Source: Candidatus Pacearchaeota archaeon UBA92
Lineage (GTDB): Archaea; Nanobdellota; Nanobdellia; Pacearchaeales; GW2011-AR1
DNA: 19,965 bases
Assembly: GCA_002497285.1 (NCBI GenBank)
Contig: DANJ01000017.1
Span: 1 to 19,965 of the forward strand
Direction: 5' to 3'
Below, in pieces: positions 15,171 to 19,965 of this stretch. The translations under genes were made by a program, and so were the position numbers. The first letter of the stretch is position 1. Each line of letters starts with the position of its first letter. The notes below the pieces were generated by a model. It was not told the DNA's origin. It searched no databases and saw only the letters and a list, made by a program, of their open reading frames with translations.

Positions 15171-15189
15171 CTTTCTTTTCTAAAGAAAG
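15171..15189 (+). terminator. Perfect hairpin between eS1 and tRNA-Thr
   Basis: CTTTCTTT-TCT-AAAGAAAG is an 8-bp stem with a 3-base loop, ending 6 bases before tRNA-Thr. A second hairpin, CTCTA/TAGAG, precedes it at about 15156-15170. No T-run follows the stem, so it may instead be a processing signal for a tRNA cotranscribed from an upstream promoter (TATA-like CTTTTTAATA, 15102-15111). Confidence 0.35.
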
Positions 15190-15195
15190 TTGTAT

Positions 15196-15284
15196 GCCTG
15201 TATAGCTCAGTTGGTAGAGCACTAGTTTTGTACATAGGACGTCAAAAAAACTAGGGGTCGGGGGTTCAAATCCCTCTACAGGCT
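15196..15284 (+). tRNA. tRNA-Thr (anticodon UGU) with a 16-nt intron
   Basis: The acceptor GCCTGTA pairs with TACAGGC, followed by discriminator T, as in archaeal tRNA-Thr. The D arm is GCTC/GAGC. The anticodon stem CTAGT (15222-15226) pairs with ACTAG (15250-15254). The loop is split: TTTGTA, then an insert of 16 bases (15233-15248, CATAGGACGTCAAAAA), then A. This places the intron at the canonical 37/38 site, though the A-run makes its right edge ambiguous. The T arm is GGGGG-TTCAAAT-CCCTC. Removing the intron gives 73 bases. CCA is not encoded. Confidence 0.9.
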
Positions 15285-15290
15285 TTTTTT
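15284..15290 (+). terminator. T-run after tRNA-Thr
   Basis: Seven T residues begin at the discriminator base. Oligo-T is the usual archaeal transcription stop, so the tRNA transcript probably ends here. Confidence 0.55.
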
Positions 15291-15297
15291 CAGAAAC

Positions 15298-15306
15298 ATT
15301 TTTAAG
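15298..15306 (+). promoter_or_regulatory. TATA box of the Kelch gene
   Basis: ATTTTTAAG is centred about 26 bases before the ATG at 15328, so the gene is expected to be leaderless. Confidence 0.5.
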
Positions 15307-15327
15307 CAATCGACTTGTAAAAAAACG

Positions 15328-16563
15328 ATGAAGAAAACTAAGGTTTATCTTAGTATCCTGGCAATCGTTCTGATTCTTTCATTTATTGCAATAGTAAGCT
15401 CACAAGAAATAACATCCGATCCTCAAAGCATGCCCCTATGGCTGAAAAGAGGAATGAATATATTTAACCTAAATAAGGGAAATGTGGGCATTGGAACCCA
15501 AGAGCCAGCCCAAAAATTAGAAGTCAATGGGGGAATTAGAATAAATCCTGAAGAAATTCGGCCCGAATGTGCTGAAAAGATTTCGGGAACCTTATGGGTA
15601 AATGAACAAGAGCTCGGAAATTCCCTAGAATTTTGTAAAAAATTAACAGAAAGAGAGGGAGAGCAATTGATCATAAAATCATCAAGGCTCCCAAACCGAG
15701 ATTACTCCTTTTCATGCGTTGACAGCTCAGCAACCAATAAGATTTATTGTTTTGGTGGAGCCGACGGAAGACAAAGAATTTTAGAATATAATCCCACTGA
15801 AGACATTGTTATACAAAGAACATTAATCCCTTCTGCAATTGAGGGTCTTTCCTGTACAGAGAGTTCTATTAACAATAAAATCTATTGTTTTGGTGGATAT
15901 AGGAATGGTTATACAAATCAAATATTTAGTTATGATGCAGAAACTGACTCCATAAGTATAGAACCTGCTGTTCTCCCTCAAGCCGCAGGATATCTTTCAT
16001 GTGTAAGTAGCTCAACAACCAATAAGATTTATTGTTTTGGTGGAAATGATGGTAACAGGTTAAACCAAATAATAGAGTATAATCCGTTAAGCAACGATAT
16101 TTCAATAAAAAATGCAATGCTCCCTTCTCCAAGAAATAGCTTATCTTGTGCAGAAGGTGAAAATAATAAAATATATTGTTTTGGTGGAGGAGATAATAAT
16201 GGATACCTTGATGAAATTATGGAGTATGATCCAGAAACAGACTATATGATTGGTAAATCTGCAAGACTTCCTTCTCCAAGATATGGATTATCATGCGTGA
16301 AAGGTGAAATTCCTAATACTATTCAATGTTTTGGAGGTTATCTTGTTGATCAAATAATTGAATATAATTATATAACAGATTCGCTAACCCTGAGATCAGT
16401 AAATCTTCCAACACCTCTTTATTATCTTTCATGTGCAAGTAGTTCAGCCAATTACAGAAGCTACTGTTTTGGAGGATTAGATGAAAGTTCAAGCTCAGAT
16501 AGAATTACAGAATATTTCATCGGAACAGGTTCATCTATTTACAGATGGACTAAAGTTGCCTAA
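15328..16563 (+). CDS. Secreted Kelch-type beta-propeller protein with paired cysteines
   Basis: A 411-aa exported protein. Residues 1-25 are a signal peptide (hydrophobic VYLSILAIVLILSFIAIV, then SSQ). Residues about 51-72 contain NVGIGTQEPAQKLEVNGGI, a VGIGT..P..L.V.G repeat otherwise common in tail-fibre-like and endosialidase-associated proteins. From about 118 there are six Kelch-like repeats of 46-50 residues, each with the pattern LSC....NKIYCFGG followed by an aromatic strand (EYNP) and LPSP. Every repeat has two cysteines 10-11 residues apart: 130/141, 176/187, 225/236, 274/284, 323/334 and 369/380. This suggests one disulfide per blade of a six-bladed propeller. Binding of sugars or proteins at the surface is plausible; no catalytic site is recognised. 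Confidence 0.85.
   Translation: MKKTKVYLSILAIVLILSFIAIVSSQEITSDPQSMPLWLKRGMNIFNLNKGNVGIGTQEPAQKLEVNGGIRINPEEIRPECAEKISGTLWVNEQELGNSLEFCKKLTEREGEQLIIKSSRLPNRDYSFSCVDSSATNKIYCFGGADGRQRILEYNPTEDIVIQRTLIPSAIEGLSCTESSINNKIYCFGGYRNGYTNQIFSYDAETDSISIEPAVLPQAAGYLSCVSSSTTNKIYCFGGNDGNRLNQIIEYNPLSNDISIKNAMLPSPRNSLSCAEGENNKIYCFGGGDNNGYLDEIMEYDPETDYMIGKSARLPSPRYGLSCVKGEIPNTIQCFGGYLVDQIIEYNYITDSLTLRSVNLPTPLYYLSCASSSANYRSYCFGGLDESSSSDRITEYFIGTGSSIYRWTKVA
15700..16480 (+). repeat. In-gene repeats encoding the Kelch blades
   Basis: The DNA for the repeat core stays similar between blades: variants of AATAARATTTATTGTTTTGG occur near 15735, 15878, 16020 and 16166, about 140-146 bases apart. Recent duplication or conversion between blades is likely. 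The later two blades have diverged. Confidence 0.6.
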
Positions 16564-16564
16564 T

Positions 16565-16846
16565 TCATCCCAATCCAAAACTCTCTGTAAAATCTGCAAT
16601 CATCCTATACTTTTCTAAGAAAGTAATCCCTTTATTCGTTATAGAATATGTCTTTCCTCTCGTCTTTTCCATAGCAAGTTCAACAATAAATCCCTTCTTT
16701 ATTAGTTCTCCAAGATACTCTTCCATCATCTGATGTGACAAATTAGACTTGTAAAGAATATGAGTGGGCTTTATTTTTCCACTCTTCTCTCTAATAACAT
16801 TCAAAATATCTCTCATGATTTCAAGCCTGTTTCTCCTCTGACTCAT
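16565..16846 (-). CDS. Winged-helix regulator, HTH_45-like
   Basis: A 93-aa protein with the archaeal HTH_45 winged-helix pattern: an RLEIMRDILNVIREK helix, the segment KIKPTHILYKSNLSHQMMEEYL (helix-turn-helix), LIKKGFIVEL (strand and wing), then TNKGITFLEKYRMIADFTESFG. It is probably a DNA-binding transcription factor of about one domain. The start overlaps the stop of the upstream membrane protein gene by 4 bases (ATGA), so both are made from one message. This suggests that the regulator is coupled to a membrane input, which is inference. Convergent with the Kelch gene, 1 base apart. Confidence 0.8.
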   Translation of the reverse strand: MSQRRNRLEIMRDILNVIREKSGKIKPTHILYKSNLSHQMMEEYLGELIKKGFIVELAMEKTRGKTYSITNKGITFLEKYRMIADFTESFGLG

Positions 16847-17526
16847 TTTTTCTTCTTACCCTTGCGAAGCAAAGGTCTTAACATTAATATAAAATTAGCA
16901 AGAATGAACAAATACCCTATAAGGAATAAAACATGCCCTGCAACATAATGTATTCCATTAACTGCAGATAAAGTAAAGTCAACGCTTCCGATAAAAAGAA
17001 AGATAAAAGACGTCAAAATCCATTTATTTCTAGGTCCCTGTCCATCAATATATCCCCTTCCATAATAAAAGACAATATAAAGCAAAAGTAAAGCAGAAAT
17101 AAAGTAAAATGCAACTATCTTATTCTCTGCAAAGATCAATGCAACTAAAACAAGACTCAATAAAAGACTGTAAATCCTCTTTCCATTTACATCAAAGGTT
17201 ACATACGTCAGAGTAACTAAACCTGCAAGAAAGAAGAACACATGGGCATAAACCCCAAAGTTTACAATCCCTGCAAGATTTTCCAAGGATACAACTTCAT
17301 CAGAAACATTAAATTTGAAAGGAACGTACCAGCTAACAAGAGCCCATGAAAAGTAAGAGAGAGCCAAAGAAAGAAAACCGAGCCCATATAATTTGCAATG
17401 CCTGTCCAGACAATAATTATAAACCTTGAAAGAATAAAGTGCGACAGCGAGGGTAATTATTCCAAAGATAATTTCAAAAATAAGACCAAAACCAAAAAAC
17501 CAATTAGGAACAAGATAGAAAGCCAT
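16843..17526 (-). CDS. Polytopic membrane protein, about seven helices
   Basis: A 227-aa, strongly hydrophobic protein. Likely membrane helices are at about 12-34, 46-66, 88-110, 117-134, 137-155, 168-185 and 195-216, with a basic C-terminal tail (RPLLRKGKKKK) facing the cytoplasm. No transporter or enzyme motif is seen. A minus-strand TATA (GATTTAAAAGG, about 17548-17558) is centred about 26 bases before the ATG. It is translationally coupled to the HTH_45-type regulator downstream. A sensor role for this membrane protein is suggested by the pairing only. Confidence 0.7.
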   Translation of the reverse strand: MAFYLVPNWFFGFGLIFEIIFGIITLAVALYSFKVYNYCLDRHCKLYGLGFLSLALSYFSWALVSWYVPFKFNVSDEVVSLENLAGIVNFGVYAHVFFFLAGLVTLTYVTFDVNGKRIYSLLLSLVLVALIFAENKIVAFYFISALLLLYIVFYYGRGYIDGQGPRNKWILTSFIFLFIGSVDFTLSAVNGIHYVAGHVLFLIGYLFILANFILMLRPLLRKGKKKK

Positions 17527-17547
17527 ACTAAAAAGGGCGTTTTATCC

Positions 17548-17558
17548 CTTTTAAATCT
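17548..17558 (-). promoter_or_regulatory. TATA box of the membrane protein-regulator operon
   Basis: The minus-strand GATTTAAAAGG lies at the leaderless spacing from the ATG at 17526. Confidence 0.5.
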
Positions 17559-17639
17559 TATGTAAGAGTAATCCAGATTTATGTTTAATAATCCATTAAT
17601 AAAGGCTTTTCTTAATAAAATTAATAAAATCGAGGTAAC

Positions 17640-17785
17640 AAAAAATGAAACACAACATCCGCCACGCAGATTCTGCGCGGCTTTCGCCTTCCCGAAAGTC
17701 AGGGAAACCACCAACTTGAACAACTAAGCAAGCGCACGGACGGCAATTCTTCTCAACACCATCCGCTGTTCCGTGCGCACCCCTC
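17640..17785 (-). ncRNA. GC-rich, foldable intergenic stretch, candidate noncoding RNA
   Basis: Between the GINS gene end (17802) and the AT-rich promoter region near 17550 is an abrupt G+C-rich block. Visible pairings: GCGCACGGA 17732-17740 with TCCGTGCGC 17770-17778 (9 bp); GCC 17661-17663 with GGC 17679-17681, continuing after one mismatch into CGCAG/CTGCG; CTTTCG 17681-17686 with CGAAAG 17693-17698; and TTCC 17689-17692 with GGAA 17703-17706, which crosses the previous stem as a pseudoknot would. Minus is the favoured strand because a T-run (complement of 17640-17645) follows the folded part in that direction. No promoter is clear, so it could be processed from the GINS transcript. RNase P, SRP and 5S signatures were looked for and not seen. 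Confidence 0.45.
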
Positions 17786-17801
17786 TCACTAAAATCGCCA
17801 C

Positions 17802-18353
17802 CTATTCATCAACAAACCCTGCCTTTCCTCCCGAAACAAGCAACTCTGCAACTTCTTTTTCTAAATTAGCTATGTCTCCTTTCTTAAACGGCCCTACAAC
17901 ATCTCCATTCATATCAACCATCTCCCCAACATCCTCATTAATGACAATCATTTTACTCTTCACTTCCTCAACCTTTCTTCCCTCCATCAAATCCTTAAGC
18001 TTCTTATCACCCCTCTCAATAGACTCGACAAGCTCCTCGAATAACTCCTTTTCAAAATCGAGCATATTGCTAAAATCCTTTTTCATTATCCCGGTTTCAG
18101 CAGCAACAAAAACCAAATCTAAAATTTTCTTCTTCCTTCTTAAAATCAGTTCCTTAAAAATCGCCTTTGAATTCTCAAACTGCTTCCTCGCCCTTAAAAC
18201 AGAATCTGAAAAATCAATTCCAGTCATACTAAAATCTTTTTTCTGCTCTTCAAAGTATTCAGCAGCATCAATGATAAAAGCCTTAGAAATCTGCTGCAAC
18301 TGTTCAGAATATTTTTCCTTTCTCAACACCTCATACAAATCGTTATACTCCAT
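17802..18353 (-). CDS. gins51: GINS complex subunit, Gins51 type
   Basis: A 183-aa replication protein. In archaea GINS joins MCM and the RecJ-like/Cdc45 protein in the replicative helicase. Seen: the N-terminal helical A domain beginning MEYNDLYEVLRKEK, a helix with LRRKKKILDLVF, acidic helices, and at about 131-180 the small beta-rich B domain with VINEDVGEMVD, then VVGPFKKGDIANL and EVAELLVSGGKA. A C-terminal B domain is the Gins51 arrangement. The ATG at 18353 is chosen over an in-frame TTG at 18365 because the TATA box (minus TTATAAAG, 18374-18382) is 25 bases away. It follows apgM on the same strand after 37 bases but has its own promoter. Confidence 0.82.
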   Translation of the reverse strand: MEYNDLYEVLRKEKYSEQLQQISKAFIIDAAEYFEEQKKDFSMTGIDFSDSVLRARKQFENSKAIFKELILRRKKKILDLVFVAAETGIMKKDFSNMLDFEKELFEELVESIERGDKKLKDLMEGRKVEEVKSKMIVINEDVGEMVDMNGDVVGPFKKGDIANLEKEVAELLVSGGKAGFVDE

Positions 18354-18373
18354 AAAATCATTCAAAATTTCAA

Positions 18374-18382
18374 CTTTATAAT
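18374..18382 (-). promoter_or_regulatory. TATA box of the GINS gene
   Basis: The minus-strand ATTATAAAG is centred 25 bases before the ATG at 18353; this spacing decides the start codon. Confidence 0.5.
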
Positions 18383-18390
18383 AATTGTTG

Positions 18391-19638
18391 TTATTTCCCG
18401 AACAAACATTCCTGCAACAATTTCCTAGCCAAAATCTTCCTTCCTTTCAGACCCTCTTCTTCTATAAATCTCCTATCGCCTATCTTATCGCCAGGATAGC
18501 TTAAAACAGGAACGGGCTTCTCACTATGTGCTTTCATCCTACATGAAGTGGTATGATCTGCAGTTAAAACCAACTTCAGCTCATATTTCTCAACAGCCCA
18601 CTTAATATATGAAAAGAACTTCTTATCAATAAGCTCAATCATCTTTACCTTCTCTAAAGGCTTATTATCATGTCCAGGGGTATCTGTTTCTTTAAAATGA
18701 ACATAAAAATAATCGTACTTTTTCCATTTTCTCTTAATCATTTTAGTGGCATGCCTAATTGCCTTATACAAGCCAAGGTTCAAATTAGCATAAACATCGA
18801 TTCCTTTCATCTTTGGATATTTGAATTTCCAAATTTCCATCTTCGCAGCTTTTGAAATACCAATTTCAAGAGGATTATAGCCAAGAGCCATCCATTTTCC
18901 CTTAAGTTTCTTAAAACTGATAGGTGAATTTCCAGGATCTCTGCACAAAATAAAATTAGCAGGATAAAGTCCTTTCTTAGCCCTTTCAATATTAATCGGA
19001 TGATTTTTCAAAATCTCATGACTCTCTCTAACAAATTTATTTACCAATTCGGCAGAAAGTTTAGAATCATCTTCTTCATCTAATGGAACAGAATAAATTA
19101 CCTTCGGATTTGAAACACTTTTTGCAAATCCAGAACCATAAAAAGGGTCAGTGCCACTAAGATTATCGGAAAATCCGCCCCTAAAGACCAATACTCCTCT
19201 ATGTTGCAAACCTGAGTAAAACTCAAACTTAAATGGAAGATTGACTCCATCATTTATGGCTTTACTTAAGATAAGGGCTTCTTTAGTTGTTAATGTCCTT
19301 CCAGCCCTTGAATCAAGGATATTTCCATTCTTCAAATCATCAATTGTAGCAAAATTAGTCCTGAAAGCCAAATCTCCTTTATTCAATTTAATTCCTAATC
19401 CTGCCGCCTCTAATGACCCTCTAAAAGCAGTTCTATAATCATACCCAAATAAAGAAACAACTGCACTTGAAGATTCTGGTATGATTCCTTCCTTAATAGG
19501 ATAACAATAATCAAGCTTACTTTTCTTTGCAATCTCATCCAGATTAGGTGTTTTAGCTGCCTGAAGGGGCGTTATCTGCCCTAAAACCTGGCAAGGTTCA
19601 TCTGCAACCCCATCTAAAATCACAAAAATTCCTTTCAT
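18391..19638 (-). CDS. apgM: Archaeal cofactor-independent phosphoglycerate mutase (ApgM)
   Basis: A 415-aa enzyme of the alkaline phosphatase superfamily that interconverts 3- and 2-phosphoglycerate without bisphosphoglycerate, using two metal ions. Seen: the opening MKGIFVILDGVADEP with metal ligand Asp9, PLQAAKTPNLD, the nucleophile region PESSSAVVSLFGYD (candidate Ser56), HFKETDTPGHDNKP, and the late metal site LTADHTTSCRMKAHSEKPVP. In most ApgM proteins the nucleophile motif reads PGSD; here it is PESS. The ATG at 19638 matches the family start and lies 26 bases from a TATA box (19661-19668); a 23-residue extension from 19707 is rejected. It acts in glycolysis/gluconeogenesis, probably in the cytosol. 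Confidence 0.92.
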   Translation of the reverse strand: MKGIFVILDGVADEPCQVLGQITPLQAAKTPNLDEIAKKSKLDYCYPIKEGIIPESSSAVVSLFGYDYRTAFRGSLEAAGLGIKLNKGDLAFRTNFATIDDLKNGNILDSRAGRTLTTKEALILSKAINDGVNLPFKFEFYSGLQHRGVLVFRGGFSDNLSGTDPFYGSGFAKSVSNPKVIYSVPLDEEDDSKLSAELVNKFVRESHEILKNHPINIERAKKGLYPANFILCRDPGNSPISFKKLKGKWMALGYNPLEIGISKAAKMEIWKFKYPKMKGIDVYANLNLGLYKAIRHATKMIKRKWKKYDYFYVHFKETDTPGHDNKPLEKVKMIELIDKKFFSYIKWAVEKYELKLVLTADHTTSCRMKAHSEKPVPVLSYPGDKIGDRRFIEEEGLKGRKILARKLLQECLFGK

Positions 19639-19660
19639 AATACATAAAAGCTTCACAAGA

Positions 19661-19668
19661 TTATAAAC
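19661..19668 (-). promoter_or_regulatory. TATA box of apgM
   Basis: The minus-strand GTTTATAA is centred about 26 bases before the ATG at 19638 and supports the short start. Confidence 0.5.
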
Positions 19669-19715
19669 CTTATTGCATTTCAAAGCATCAATACTTGAAA
19701 ATGACACTCTTTTCT

Positions 19716-19965
19716 TTATCGTTTAGATGGCTTTTCCATAGCCCTATAAACCTGAAGCATCATGCTCATTGCAGTTGCTCCCGAATTGTAACTTTTTGTA
19801 GTTGGTTCTGACACAAAAGTGGTTCTGGCTGCAAAACTCATCCCCTCAAGCCCCATCGATGTTCTTCTACAACCATATCAGGAACGTATGGGCTTTTCGG
19901 ATTATCAAAATTAGCTTCCATGAAAATGTCTCCATTAGATAATGTGATACTCCTTGCCCTAAAGG
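19716..19965 (-). pseudogene. Partial gene with an apparent frameshift at the window edge
   Basis: Two minus-strand reading frames each look like protein but abut. From the edge down to a stop at 19838, one frame reads in part NGDIFMEANFDNPKSPYVPD, then MVVEE. Another frame, open from about 19874 to its stop at 19716, reads RTSMGLEGMSFAARTTF, then VSEPTTKSYNSGATAMSMML. One base added near 19860-19870 would join them into a single sequence. The 5' part lies outside the window. It is either a frameshifted gene or a sequencing error; alternatively a separate 46-aa ORF starts at the ATG at 19856. I do not recognise the family. Confidence 0.4.

Noticed and set aside
15196..15284. Reading the split tRNA as tRNA-Tyr (anticodon GTA)
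   Set aside because: That frame needs a shifted stem and a longer variable region, and the G1-C72 pair with discriminator T fits Thr, not archaeal Tyr (C1-G72).
15700..16480. Regularly spaced similar 20-24 base units, CRISPR-like at first sight
   Set aside because: They lie in frame inside the Kelch gene at 140-146-base spacing and encode the repeated blade motif.
17457..17723. 88-aa minus-strand ORF over the membrane protein start and the GC-rich block
   Set aside because: It overlaps a real gene and its promoter in another frame, and the codons through the structured block look like folded RNA, not protein.
17640..17785. RNase P RNA, SRP RNA or 5S rRNA as the identity of the GC-rich block
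   Set aside because: The conserved RNase P core, the SRP helix 8 loop and 5S motifs are not present on either strand, and the block is too short for the first two.
17773..18381. 202-aa plus-strand ORF opposite the GINS gene
   Set aside because: Serine/phenylalanine-rich antisense shadow; the minus strand encodes a recognisable GINS protein.
19639..19707. 23-residue N-terminal extension of ApgM
   Set aside because: It covers the gene's own TATA box, and the family starts at MKGIFVILDG.

Overview
The window looks like a chromosomal segment of an AT-rich archaeon, most likely a DPANN lineage of the Pacearchaeota/Woesearchaeota type. The evidence is a TFIIB gene, archaeal ribosomal proteins eL42 and eS1, an archaeal GINS subunit, archaeal-type cofactor-independent phosphoglycerate mutase (ApgM), an intron-containing tRNA, tRNA genes without encoded CCA, and many genes whose TATA box lies about 25 bases before the start codon (leaderless transcripts). 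The lineage is inferred from protein style (very large secreted proteins, a Kelch protein, an HTH_45-like regulator), not from a marker tree.

Bases 60-3741 form a discrete insertion of about 3.7 kb. A 9-bp direct repeat (60-68 and 3733-3741) flanks 24-bp imperfect terminal inverted repeats (69-92 and 3709-3732). Inside are a PD-(D/E)XK nuclease that is probably a restriction enzyme, a divergent winged-helix-like protein, a structured leader, a zinc-ribbon DDE transposase, a beta-class DNA methyltransferase and a small zinc-ribbon protein. It reads as a single-transposase element carrying a restriction-modification cassette, inserted at the BRE of the TFB promoter, with the duplication leaving that promoter intact.

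Bases 3742-5700 hold the TFB gene, a small membrane protein and a histidine phosphatase (both minus), and tRNA-Leu(UAG). Bases 5768-13732 are one leftward operon: a 45-aa possible ribbon-helix-helix protein, a 631-aa surface protein with a prepilin-like N-terminus, and a 1980-aa secreted protein. The genes overlap at both junctions, so a co-translated surface assembly is likely. A 17-bp palindrome sits just upstream of the operon promoter.

Bases 13858-15284 are translation-related: tRNA-Val(GAC) on minus, divergent from an eL42-eS1 operon with a folded leader, then tRNA-Thr(UGU) with a 16-nt intron. Next come a secreted six-repeat Kelch protein with one cysteine pair per repeat (15328-16563), and a leftward two-gene operon of a polytopic membrane protein and an HTH_45-type regulator (17526-16565). 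A GC-rich, strongly foldable intergenic stretch (about 17655-17785) may be a noncoding RNA. The right end carries GINS51 and apgM on minus, and a partial gene with an apparent frameshift at the edge.

The best candidates for something undescribed are the restriction-modification transposon, the pseudoknot-like RNA in front of its transposase, the 17.7-kb structured region, and the giant secreted-protein operon.
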